From Kineosphaera sp032229625 (lineage in GTDB: Bacteria; Actinomycetota; Actinomycetes; Actinomycetales; Dermatophilaceae), in NCBI GenBank assembly GCA_032229625.1, contig JAVTVZ010000146.1:1-44509 (forward strand): DNA of 44,509 nt. The letters are read 5' to 3'. The notes beneath the pieces were generated by a model, which had not been told where the DNA came from, searched no databases, and was given only the letters and a program-made list of their open reading frames with translations. Below are positions 23,780 through 31,631 of the stretch, one piece after another. How positions within the stretch are numbered: the first letter of the stretch is position 1; every line of letters starts with the position of its first letter. Position numbers and translations under genes: made by a program.

Positions 23780-24283
23780 TCACTCCGGCGCGGCGACGAG
23801 GGTGAAGAGATCTGTGCGCAAGAGCGTCGGGTCGGCGTCGGGGGTCGGCTCGGTGACGTAGACCTCCCAGAAGGGGAAGGCCGGTGCGCGGCCGGACTCG
23901 ACGATCGCGCCCATGAAGCCGCCCCAGGCGCCGCCGAGCCCGTCGTACGGCCCGAGGTAGGTCGTGCGGGCGGTGGTCCCCGCGGGCAGCGTCGACGGCA
24001 GCAGCGTGATGTCGCCGCGCACGAACGGCCCGTCCAGCGGCGCGGTCAGCGGGATGCCGACCTCGATGTCGACGGTCTCGGAGGGGATGCGCGTGTGCAG
24101 GGAGAACGGCGCGCCGGCCGGGGCGATGCCGCGCTCGGCCAGGGCGGGGAACATCGCGCTGAAGGTCGCGTCGAAGAGCTCCGCCATCCGCGCCACCGGG
24201 TAGTCGGTGGCGCGCACGACGACCGTGGGCGTCGTGCTGGCGTCGAAATACTCGATAGCGGGGGCATCGGCGGGGGCGTCCAC
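23780..24283 (-). CDS. GyrI-like small-molecule-binding domain protein
   Basis: 167 aa from a GTG with GAGAGGA seven bases upstream. PTVVVRATDYPVARMAELFDATFSAMFPALAERGI, then DIEVGIPLTAPLDG, GTTARTTYLGPYDGL and PFWEVYVTEP follow the two-lobed SHS2/GyrI-like effector-binding fold also found at the C-terminus of MerR/AraC drug regulators. Stand-alone forms bind or hydrolyse hydrophobic small molecules. It lies 26 bp downstream of the FAD oxidoreductase and is likely in its operon. Confidence 0.8.
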   Translation of the reverse strand: MDAPADAPAIEYFDASTTPTVVVRATDYPVARMAELFDATFSAMFPALAERGIAPAGAPFSLHTRIPSETVDIEVGIPLTAPLDGPFVRGDITLLPSTLPAGTTARTTYLGPYDGLGGAWGGFMGAIVESGRAPAFPFWEVYVTEPTPDADPTLLRTDLFTLVAAPE

Positions 24284-24309
24284 GGCAGGGTCCTCTCGGT
24301 CGGGATTCC

Positions 24310-25902
24310 TCAGCGTGGCATGCCGCGCCGCACGCCGCGACGGTAGGCGCCCGACCCGTCGGACTCGGGCAGCCGGCGCAGGGCCGCGCGGGCGGCGTGC
24401 AGACCGCACAACCCGTGGACGCCGGCGCCCGGCGGGGTCGAGGCCGAGCACAACGTCACCCCCGGCACGCCCGTCGCGTAGGGGTCCGGCGCCAGGCGCG
24501 GCCGCACGACGGCCTGCAGCCCGTCGGCGGCGCCGGCGGCGATGTCGCCACCGACGTAGTTGGGGTTGCCCGCCGCGAATCCCGCCGGGGTCGTCACGTG
24601 CCGGGCGACGATCCGGCGCCCGAAGCCGGGCGCGTGCGCCTCGATCCGCGCCTCGATGTCGCCCGCGACGTCGCCGCGGTAGCCGTGCGGCACGTGCGCG
24701 TACGCCCACACCGGGTGCAGGTCGCCGACGGATCGGGACGGGTCGGCGAGGTACTGCTGCCCGACGAGCACGAACGGCCGCGCCGGCATCCGACCGGCGA
24801 CGACGTCGGCCTCGGCGGCGGCGACCTCCTCGATCGGGCCGCCGAGGTGCACGGTCCCCGCCCGCCGGGCCTCCCGGTGACGCCAGGGCACGCCGTCGCG
24901 GACCGCGTAGTCGACCTTGAAGGCCGCCGGACCGTGCCGGAAACGCCGGTAGGAGCGAGCGACCCGCGACGGCAGCGCCGCCCCGAGGATCTGCGCCGCC
25001 GCGGCCGGCGTCGTGTCGAGCAGCACGAGATCGGCGTCGCCGACCTGCGCGAGGGAGTCGACGCGCACCCCGGTCTCGATGACGCCGCCGAGGGCCACGA
25101 GCCGCGCGGCCATCGCCGCGGTGATGGCCGCGGAGCCACCGACCGCCACGGGCCAGCCGACCCGATGACCGGCCGCGGTGAGCAGGACGCCGACGGCGCT
25201 GGACAGCGGCCGGTCGAGGCGGCCCATCGCGTGCGCGGCGACCCCGGCGAAGAGGGCGCGGGTCTCCGCGCGCCGCCACCGCCGGGCCAGCACCGTCGCG
25301 GGCAGGGCGGCCGCCGCGCCGAATCGCGCGAGCACGCCCGGGTGCCGCGGCACGTGCAGCAGCGGGCCCAGCACGTCCTCGCCCAGGTCGTCGAGCCCGG
25401 CCACCAGCGGTGCGAAGAGCCGCCGCCACGAGGGGCCGTCGACCCCGAGCCCGTCGGCCGTGCGCTCCAGGTCGCGCCACAGGACCCCGCCGCGGCCCCC
25501 GTCGAGCACGTGGACGAGATCGACCGGCGGGGCCGCCCAGCGCAGCCCGTGGGCCTCGAGCCCGAAGCCCGCGAAGGCCGCCGAGATCCGGCCCAGCGGG
25601 TGGAACGCCGAGCACACGTCGTGCCGCAGCCCGGGCACCGTCAGCTCGCGGGTGCGGGTGCCCCCGCCGATCTCGTCGGCCGCCTCGAGCACCCGCACCG
25701 ATACCCCGGCGAGCGCGAGCGTCAGCGCCGCCGACAGGCCGTTCGGCCCGCTGCCGACGACGACCGCCCGGGCTCCCGACGCGGGCGCACCTGACGGGGG
25801 CGCTTCCGACGTGGGCGCTTCCGACGCGGCCGCCGTTGAGGCGGGGGTCCCCGACGCGGCGGCCGCTGAGGCGTGGCTCGCGGACGCGTGGGTGTCGCTC
25901 AT
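24310..25902 (-). CDS. FAD-dependent oxidoreductase (phytoene-desaturase-like NAD(P)-binding protein)
   Basis: 530 aa. A ~50-residue Ala/Ser-rich N-terminus, partly built of 15-bp repeats, precedes the Rossmann FAD motif AVVVGSGPNGLSAALTLALAGVSVRVLEAADEIGGGTRT. The C-terminal FAD contact is VTLCSASTPPGAGVHGLCGLHAARAAL. This matches the COG1233 group that includes carotenoid desaturases and many uncharacterised actinobacterial oxidoreductases. No other carotenoid genes are near, so a pigment role is unproven. The ATG has AAGGAGG almost touching it, an unusually tight spacing; an in-frame GTG at 25944 is possible. Followed by the GyrI-like gene. Confidence 0.82.
   Translation of the reverse strand: MSDTHASASHASAAAASGTPASTAAASEAPTSEAPPSGAPASGARAVVVGSGPNGLSAALTLALAGVSVRVLEAADEIGGGTRTRELTVPGLRHDVCSAFHPLGRISAAFAGFGLEAHGLRWAAPPVDLVHVLDGGRGGVLWRDLERTADGLGVDGPSWRRLFAPLVAGLDDLGEDVLGPLLHVPRHPGVLARFGAAAALPATVLARRWRRAETRALFAGVAAHAMGRLDRPLSSAVGVLLTAAGHRVGWPVAVGGSAAITAAMAARLVALGGVIETGVRVDSLAQVGDADLVLLDTTPAAAAQILGAALPSRVARSYRRFRHGPAAFKVDYAVRDGVPWRHREARRAGTVHLGGPIEEVAAAEADVVAGRMPARPFVLVGQQYLADPSRSVGDLHPVWAYAHVPHGYRGDVAGDIEARIEAHAPGFGRRIVARHVTTPAGFAAGNPNYVGGDIAAGAADGLQAVVRPRLAPDPYATGVPGVTLCSASTPPGAGVHGLCGLHAARAALRRLPESDGSGAYRRGVRRGMPR
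25778..25822. repeat. 15-bp repeat in the 5' end of the FAD oxidoreductase gene
   Basis: Three consecutive near-identical 15-bp units (GACG[C/G/T]GGGCGC[A/T][C/T]C[T/C] on the plus strand) encode an Ala/Ser/Pro-rich linker. Degenerate copies continue towards the start codon. The frame is preserved. Confidence 0.7.
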
Positions 25903-26060
25903 CCCTCCTTCATACGCCGTGGGCGCCGGCGCCGCTCGCGGCACGCACCCGGACCCGTCGCGCGGGGGAGCCCGCGCGGTCGCCTACGACCTGGGGCGCA
26001 GCTCGTGACGGTCCCGCAGGGGGATCCGCCGGCGCGGCGCCGCGGGCTACAACGGTGGGT

Positions 26061-27209
26061 ATGACGGGCAACTCGACGACCACGGCGGGCGCGGCCCGCG
26101 CCGCTGCGCCGACCGACGGGCCGACCGACGGGCCGACCGACGGGCCGACCGATGCGACGGGCGCGCCGACGGGCGGGCCGACGGACGGGCCCGGCCCGGG
26201 CGGGCCGGTCGGCGCGCGACGCTCGCGGTGGGCGGGCGCGGCGACCGCGGGCTGGATGCTGCACTACGTGCTGCGGGTCATGCTCGCGGTCCAGCTGCTC
26301 GCCTACGGGTGGAGCAAGGTCTTCCTCATCCAGATGGGCACGCTCGACTTCCAGGACCTGCTCGTCCAGTACGGCGAGATGAGCCCGATGGGGCTGCTGT
26401 GGCGCTTCATGCAGTATTCGCCGCCCGTGCAGATCCTCGCCGGCGCCGCCGAGGTCGCCGCCGCGGCGCTGCTGCTCCTGCGGCGCACCGCGGGGCTCGG
26501 GGCGCTGCTCGGCCTCATCGACATGGCCATCGTCTTCGGGCTCAACCTCGCCTTCGACGTGCCGGTCAAGCAGCTCTCGCTGGCGATGGCGCTGGGCTGC
26601 CTGCTCGTGCTGACGCCCTACCTGCCGCGGTACGTGCGGCTCGCGGGCAACGGCGCGGTGCCGCCGGGGCCGCTGCCGCGGGCGATCCCGTGGCCTGCGG
26701 TGGCGCGCGTGACGGCGTGGCTCGGCCCGATCCTGGCGGTCGGGCTCGTCGCCGGGTCGGGCGTCGCGGTCGGTCGCTGGATGGGGGCGACGACGGTCGG
26801 GGAGTCGCCGCTGGCCGGGGTGTATCGGGTGACGACGGATTCGCGGCCCCCGGCCGCGCAGCTCGGGCAGGACACCCGCTGGCAGCAGGTCTCGCTCGCG
26901 GCGCGCACGACCGAGCGGGGCGCCGGCATCGGGGTGCGCCAGGTCGACGGCACGCTGCGCTTCGGCCGCTACCGGATCACCGGGCCCGACACCATCGCCG
27001 TCACCCTCGGGGCGCCCGTCGCCGGCGACCGCCGGATCGACACCGGCGACGACGCGACCCCGCGGACGTATGCGTGGGCTCGCACGCCGGAGGGCGGGCT
27101 GCGCCTGACCGGCGACGGGCAGTCGGTGACGCTGACGTCGGACGCCGAGGCGCGCTTCCTGCTCGATCGCGACTTCTCGTGGGCGCCTCGGATGCCGCTG
27201 AATCGGTGA
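26061..27209 (+). CDS. DoxX-like membrane protein with N-terminal Pro-Thr-Asp-Gly repeats
   Basis: 382 aa. The N-terminus contains PTDG repeats from a 12-bp tandem repeat. About four membrane helices follow (MLHYVLRVMLAVQLLAYGWSKVFLIQM, ILAGAAEVAAAALLLLRRTAGLGALLG, LIDMAIVFGLNLAFDVPVKQLS, LAMALGCLLVLTPYLPRY), the DoxX/DoxD-like layout, and a fifth helix (WLGPILAVGLVAGSGVAVGRW). The last ~130 residues form a soluble beta-rich domain (VYRVTTDSRPPAAQLGQDTRWQQV), probably periplasmic or external. DoxX proteins are poorly understood quinone-linked or redox-support membrane proteins. Divergent from the FAD oxidoreductase; a shared role is only a guess. Confidence 0.72.
   Translation: MTGNSTTTAGAARAAAPTDGPTDGPTDGPTDATGAPTGGPTDGPGPGGPVGARRSRWAGAATAGWMLHYVLRVMLAVQLLAYGWSKVFLIQMGTLDFQDLLVQYGEMSPMGLLWRFMQYSPPVQILAGAAEVAAAALLLLRRTAGLGALLGLIDMAIVFGLNLAFDVPVKQLSLAMALGCLLVLTPYLPRYVRLAGNGAVPPGPLPRAIPWPAVARVTAWLGPILAVGLVAGSGVAVGRWMGATTVGESPLAGVYRVTTDSRPPAAQLGQDTRWQQVSLAARTTERGAGIGVRQVDGTLRFGRYRITGPDTIAVTLGAPVAGDRRIDTGDDATPRTYAWARTPEGGLRLTGDGQSVTLTSDAEARFLLDRDFSWAPRMPLNR
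26109..26156. repeat. 12-bp in-frame tandem repeat (Pro-Thr-Asp-Gly)
   Basis: Three exact CCGACCGACGGG units and one variant near the start of the DoxX-like gene, with degenerate copies continuing downstream. Confidence 0.9.
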
Positions 27210-27528
27210 GGCCCCACCGTGACCCGGCCTGCGCAGATCCCGCGCCGGCCGGACCCCACACGGCGGCCATCCCACACTGGTGTGTGCGGTGCGGTCGGCT
27301 CCGTCGAGACGCCGCGGCGTCCCGGCGGCGCGGCCCGGTCGGCCGCACGTCACACCGCCAGGTCGCGGGTCGCTCTTCCGCTGCGCCGCGGGCGGGATCA
27401 TGATGATCCCTGAGCCGTCGGGGCTCCGTGGCGAAGGCGGCTGGAGCCGGGCGCTGCTCACCGACCGGCGCCGCGACATGCAACGACGCATGACGACGAT
27501 TCAGGACCTGCGGAAGGCACGAACAACG
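27210..27528. other. Regulatory region upstream of the threonine-use cluster
   Basis: 319 bp without a supported gene. It contains CACAC-TG-GTGTG (27274-27285) and the perfect palindrome at 27394-27410. No riboswitch consensus was recognised. Confidence 0.55.
27394..27410. promoter_or_regulatory. Candidate operator palindrome
   Basis: GGGATCAT-G-ATGATCCC has perfect 8-bp arms around one base, 118 bp before the symporter start. It is likely bound by a dimeric regulator; which one is unknown. Confidence 0.6.
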
Positions 27529-28785
27529 ATGTCCGTCACCACCTCCTCCACCGACCGGCCCGAGGGCGCGCCCGCGAAGAAGCGGCGTCTCGGGCTCCTG
27601 TCCTGGGTGCTCATCGCGATCGTCCTGGGCATCGTGTGCGGGCTCTTCTTCCCCGACTGGCTCGTGAAGGTCTTCGCGACGTTCAACGGGCTCTTCGGCA
27701 ATTACCTCGGCTTCGTCATCCCGCTCATCATCGTGGGCCTCATCACGCCGGCGATCTCCGAGCTCGGCAAGGGCGCCGGCAAGTGGCTCGCGCTGACCGG
27801 CGCGATCGCCTACGGCTCGACACTCTTCGCCGGGTTCCTCGCCTACGCCGCGAGCATGGCCGTGCTGCCGACGATCCTGGCCGGGCGCTCCTTCTCCAGC
27901 GCCGCGAACCCCGAGGACGCCCTCCTCGGCCCGTATTTCACGGTCGAGATGGCGCCGGTCTTCGGCGTCATGACCGCGCTCGTGCTCAGCTTCATCGTCG
28001 GGGTCGCGCTCACCTTCATCACCGGTGACGTCATCCACCGCTCGATGGTCGAATTCCGCGAGATCGTCGACCTCGTCATCCGCGCGACGCTCATCCCGCT
28101 GCTGCCGCTCTACATCTTCGGCATCTTCCTCAACATGTCCGCCACGGGTGAGGCGTTCACGATCATCACGACCTTCCTCGGCGTCGTCGTCTTCGTCTTC
28201 GCGCTCACCCTGGTCCTGCTGCTCATCCAGTACGCCGTCGCCGGCGCGATCTTCGGCCGCAACCCGCTGGCCATGCTCCGGACGATGCTGCCGGCCTATG
28301 CCACCGCGCTCGGCACGTCCTCCTCCGCCGCGACCATCCCGGTCACCCTGCGCCAGGCGATCCGGATGGGCGTCGACGAGCCGGTCGCCGCGTTCACCGT
28401 GCCGCTGTGCGCGACGATCCACCTCGCCGGCTCGACCGCGAAGATCACGACGTTCGCGCTCGCGATCATGATGCTGTCGAACATCTCGATCTCCGCCGGC
28501 GCGATCGCCGGCTTCATCTTCATGCTCGGCATCACGATGGTCGCCGCGCCCGGCGTGCCCGGCGGCGCGATCATGACCGCCGCGGGTCTGCTGTCCTCGA
28601 TGCTCGGCTTCACCGAGCCGCAGGTCGGGCTCATGATCGCGACCTACATCGCGATCGACTCCTTCGGCACCGCGACCAACGTGACCGGCGACGGCGCGAT
28701 CGCGGCGATCATGCACCGGCTCATCACGGGCACGCGCTACGGCGGCGCCCCCGCGCAGCCGGCGTCCGTCGCGCTCCAGGCCTGA
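27529..28785 (+). CDS. SDF-family cation:amino/dicarboxylate symporter (probable Ser/Thr uptake)
   Basis: 418 aa, eight-helix DAACS protein. Hallmarks: VIPLIIVGLITPAISELGKGAGKW, the serine-rich hairpin ALGTSSSAATIPVTLRQA, SFGTATNVTGDGAIAAI near the end, and PLCATIHLAGSTAKITTFA. Relatives take up glutamate, C4-dicarboxylates or serine/threonine (SstT) with Na+ or H+. It is followed by tdh and kbl on the same strand, which makes threonine or serine the most likely substrate (inference). GGAAGG precedes the ATG by 11 bases; an upstream in-frame ATG at 27490 is possible. Confidence 0.9.
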   Translation: MSVTTSSTDRPEGAPAKKRRLGLLSWVLIAIVLGIVCGLFFPDWLVKVFATFNGLFGNYLGFVIPLIIVGLITPAISELGKGAGKWLALTGAIAYGSTLFAGFLAYAASMAVLPTILAGRSFSSAANPEDALLGPYFTVEMAPVFGVMTALVLSFIVGVALTFITGDVIHRSMVEFREIVDLVIRATLIPLLPLYIFGIFLNMSATGEAFTIITTFLGVVVFVFALTLVLLLIQYAVAGAIFGRNPLAMLRTMLPAYATALGTSSSAATIPVTLRQAIRMGVDEPVAAFTVPLCATIHLAGSTAKITTFALAIMMLSNISISAGAIAGFIFMLGITMVAAPGVPGGAIMTAAGLLSSMLGFTEPQVGLMIATYIAIDSFGTATNVTGDGAIAAIMHRLITGTRYGGAPAQPASVALQA

Positions 28786-28823
28786 CGCGCAGCGCGCACT
28801 CCGAGCCGACCACGGCAGCCCGC

Positions 28824-28850
28824 GCAGTCCGTGCAGTCCGTGCAGTCCGT
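28824..28850. repeat. 9-bp tandem repeat between symporter and tdh
   Basis: GCAGTCCGT is repeated three times exactly in the 126-bp spacer between the symporter stop and the tdh start. Confidence 0.85.
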
Positions 28851-28911
28851 GCGACGGTGCGGACTGCCCCGCACCTCCCGTCGACCGCCCCACCCGTAGG
28901 AGTGACCCCGC

Positions 28912-29958
28912 ATGCGCGCCCTCACGAAGCTGTCCGCCGGCCCCGGTCTGCAGCTCCTCGACCGCCCCGAGCCGATCTGCGGCCCCCGCGACGTCAAGAT
29001 CCGCGTGCTGCGCGCCGGCCTGTGCGGCACCGACCTGCACCTGGAGCAGTGGGACGAGTGGACGGCGGCGAACGTCGCGCCGCCGCTGGTCATCGGGCAC
29101 GAATTCTGCGGCGAGGTCGTGCAGGTCGGCCAGGACGTCGAGCACATCGCGAGCGTGCGGGTCGGCGACCTCGTCTCCGGCGAGGGGCACGTCGTGTGCG
29201 GCCACTGCCGCAACTGCCGCGCCGGGCGCCGCCACGTCTGCATCAACACCAGCAGCGTCGGCGTCAACCGCGACGGGGCCTTCGCCGACTACGTCGTCAT
29301 CCCCGCGGGCAACGCGTGGGTGCAGCCGGCCGATCTCGACCCGGATCTCGGGGCGATCTTCGACCCGCTGGGCAACGCGACGCACACGGCGCTGCAGTGG
29401 CAGATGGTCGGCGAGGACGTGCTCATCACGGGCGCGGGACCGATCGGCGTCATGTCGGCAGCGATCGCGCGGCACGCGGGGGCGCGGCACGTCGTCGTCA
29501 CCGACGTCTCGGACTACCGGCTCGAGCTGGCCCGTGGCGCCGGGGCCGACCGGGTCGTCAACGTCGCCCGGGAGCGGATCGCCGACGCCGCCGACGCCCT
29601 CGGCCTCAAGGAGGGATTCGACCTCGGCTTCGAGATGTCGGGCAATCCCGCCGCGCTCGCCGAGATGATCGACAATCTCACCCACGGCGCCCGAGTGTCG
29701 CTGCTCGGCATCCCGACGAGCGACTTCCCCATCGACTGGGGTCGGATCATCACGCACATGATCACGCTCAAGGGCATTTACGGCCGACAGATGTACGACA
29801 CCTGGTATGCGATGAGCGCGATGCTGCAGACGTCGCCGCAGTTGCGGGCGGCCGTCGGATCGACCATCACCCACCGCTTCCCTGCGGAGCAGTGGGAGGA
29901 CGCCTTCGCCGCCGCCCGGTCGGGCGAATGCGGCAAGGTCGTCCTCGACTGGAGCTGA
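28912..29958 (+). CDS. tdh: L-threonine 3-dehydrogenase
   Basis: 348 aa, zinc-dependent medium-chain dehydrogenase. It oxidises L-threonine to 2-amino-3-oxobutanoate with NAD+ (EC 1.1.1.103). The catalytic zinc ligand is Cys38 in AGLCGTDLHLEQWDEW, with GHEFCGEV next; the structural zinc Cys set is CGHCRNCRAGRRHVC. The Rossmann motif is ITGAGPIGVMSAAIARHAGA. Near-complete match to bacterial Tdh in length and motifs, including the typical FEMSGNPAAL and GIYGRQMYDTWY. It has a GTAGGAGTGACC-type ribosome site. Kbl, encoded 70 bp downstream, uses its product, so the two form the classic threonine degradation pair. Confidence 0.96.
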   Translation: MRALTKLSAGPGLQLLDRPEPICGPRDVKIRVLRAGLCGTDLHLEQWDEWTAANVAPPLVIGHEFCGEVVQVGQDVEHIASVRVGDLVSGEGHVVCGHCRNCRAGRRHVCINTSSVGVNRDGAFADYVVIPAGNAWVQPADLDPDLGAIFDPLGNATHTALQWQMVGEDVLITGAGPIGVMSAAIARHAGARHVVVTDVSDYRLELARGAGADRVVNVARERIADAADALGLKEGFDLGFEMSGNPAALAEMIDNLTHGARVSLLGIPTSDFPIDWGRIITHMITLKGIYGRQMYDTWYAMSAMLQTSPQLRAAVGSTITHRFPAEQWEDAFAAARSGECGKVVLDWS

Positions 29959-30028
29959 CCGAGCGCACCCGGACCGACCGACCCGGCACTGCACCGCGTG
30001 TGACGAGCCAATCCCGAGGAGATCGACG

Positions 30029-31234
30029 ATGTATACGACGCTGCGCGACGACCTGCGCGACACCCTGTGCCAGATCGAGGCCGACGGCCTGTGGAAGCAC
30101 GAACGGGCGCTGACGGGAGCCCAGGCCGCGCATGTCGCGACCGACGAGGCCCCCGACGTGTTGAATTTCTGCGCCAACAACTACCTCGGCCTCGCCGACC
30201 ACCCGCAGGTCGTCGCCGCGGCGCGGGAGTCGTTGGACCGCTGGGGATTCGGGATGGCGTCGGTGCGCTTCATCTGCGGCACCCAGACCCAGCACAAGGA
30301 TCTCGAGGCGGCGATCAGCGCTTTTCTCGGCACCGACGACACGATCCTCTTCCCGTCGTGCTTCGACGCCAACGGCGGCACCTTCGAAGTGCTCTTCGGC
30401 CCCGAGGATGCGATCGTCTCCGACGCGCTCAATCACGCCTCCCTCATCGACGGGATCCGGCTGAGCAAGGCGAAGCGCTATCGGTACCAGAACGCCGACA
30501 TGGCCGATCTGCGGGCGCAGCTGCAGGCGGCGCGCGACGCCGGCGCCCAGCGCCTCGTCGTCGTCACCGACGGCGTCTTCTCCATGGACGGGTATTACGC
30601 GCCGCTGGAGCAGATCTGCGATCTCGCGGAGGAATTCGGCGCGCTCGTCATGGTCGACGACTCGCACGCCGTCGGCTTCGTCGGCGACGGCGGCCGCGGC
30701 ACCCCGGAGAAGTTCGGTGTCGCCGACCGGGTCGACATCTATACCGGCACGCTAGGCAAGGCGCTCGGTGGCGCCTCCGGCGGCTATGTCGCCGCGCATC
30801 AGGAGATCGTCGACCTCCTGCGTCAGCGGGCCCGGCCGTATCTCTTCTCCAACTCCGTCGCCCCGCTCGTCGTCGCCGGCTCGATCAAGGCCCTCGAGCT
30901 CGCGGCGGCGGGCGGGCAGGAGCGTGAGCGGCTGTGGCGCAACGCCGAGCTCTTCCGGGGGCTCATGGCCGACGCCGGCTTCGAGCTGCTGCCGGGGTCG
31001 CACGCGATCGTGCCCGTGATGTTCCCCGGCGAGCAGGGCGCGCGCCAGGCCGGTCGGATCGCCGAGGCGATGCTCGGGCTCGGGGTCTACGTCACGCCGT
31101 TCTCCTACCCCGTCGTGCCGCGCGGCGAGGCGCGGATCCGCGTGCAGCTGTCGGCCGCCCACTCGCCGGAGGACGTGCGGGCCTGCGTCGACGCCTTCGT
31201 CGCGGCGCGCGAATCCCGCGAATCCGTCGGCTGA
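30029..31234 (+). CDS. kbl: Glycine C-acetyltransferase (2-amino-3-ketobutyrate CoA ligase)
   Basis: 401 aa PLP enzyme of the alpha-oxoamine synthase family. It splits 2-amino-3-oxobutanoate with CoA into glycine and acetyl-CoA (EC 2.3.1.29). NFCANNYLGLADHP opens the core; the PLP lysine is K244 in GTLGKALGGASGGYV, and the preceding MVDDSHAVGFVG supplies the PLP-ring Asp and His. Length matches E. coli Kbl closely. The CCGAGGAGATCGACG upstream is a good ribosome site. Works directly after Tdh; glycine could feed one-carbon metabolism or serine synthesis. Confidence 0.96.
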   Translation: MYTTLRDDLRDTLCQIEADGLWKHERALTGAQAAHVATDEAPDVLNFCANNYLGLADHPQVVAAARESLDRWGFGMASVRFICGTQTQHKDLEAAISAFLGTDDTILFPSCFDANGGTFEVLFGPEDAIVSDALNHASLIDGIRLSKAKRYRYQNADMADLRAQLQAARDAGAQRLVVVTDGVFSMDGYYAPLEQICDLAEEFGALVMVDDSHAVGFVGDGGRGTPEKFGVADRVDIYTGTLGKALGGASGGYVAAHQEIVDLLRQRARPYLFSNSVAPLVVAGSIKALELAAAGGQERERLWRNAELFRGLMADAGFELLPGSHAIVPVMFPGEQGARQAGRIAEAMLGLGVYVTPFSYPVVPRGEARIRVQLSAAHSPEDVRACVDAFVAARESRESVG

Positions 31235-31264
31235 GGCCGTCACCTGATCGACATCCCAATTCGA

Positions 31265-31293
31265 TTGTCGAACTGAGCGAACAGGGACATACT
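31265..31293 (+). promoter_or_regulatory. Candidate sigma-70-type promoter
   Basis: TTGTCG and CATACT are separated by exactly 17 bp, 42 bp before the start of the small beta-rich protein gene. It lies in a locally AT-richer spacer after kbl, so that gene probably has its own promoter. Confidence 0.6.
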
Positions 31294-31334
31294 GGTCAGA
31301 GAGGGCATTTCGCACGGTAGACGGAGGCGAGGGC

Positions 31335-31631
31335 ATGTCGGCGACGCTGCGCATCAATCGGGGATCGGCCTCACCGGAGCGAGTGCTCTACCTCGGCACC
31401 GAGCCGCTCGGCCGCCTCGACGAGTCCGTCATGGACTTCGACATCCCCACCGGACGGCACCTCGTCTACCTGCGGATCGGCCCGTATCACAACGTCGTCA
31501 CCTTCGTGGAGGCCCGACCCGACGAGGTCGTCGAGCTGACCGTCGAGGACAGCCCGACCGTCATCACCCCGCTGGCCGAGGGCGGCTACCTGCGCTTCCA
31601 CCACGAGCCGCGCGAGCACCTGGCGAACTGA
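31335..31631 (+). CDS. Small beta-rich (PEGA-like) protein, unknown function
   Basis: 98 aa, ATG with GGAGGCGAGGGC upstream. RVLYLGTEPLGRLDESVMDFDIPTGRHLVYLRIGPYHNVVTFVEARPDEVVELTVED has the look of a PEGA-like carbohydrate- or surface-binding beta sandwich (short strands, G-x-H-x-V/L-Y-L-R-I). No signal peptide or membrane helix. A strong candidate promoter lies upstream. Its 3' end overlaps the tail of the convergent AraC gene by about 68 bp. No function can be assigned. Confidence 0.7.
   Translation: MSATLRINRGSASPERVLYLGTEPLGRLDESVMDFDIPTGRHLVYLRIGPYHNVVTFVEARPDEVVELTVEDSPTVITPLAEGGYLRFHHEPREHLAN

Noticed and set aside
27001..30180. Very long open frame (over 1000 codons) on the minus strand across the DoxX, symporter, tdh and kbl genes
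   Set aside because: It is the antisense of well-supported genes, has low-complexity Arg/Asp/Gly composition and no family motifs; such frames are an artefact of high GC.
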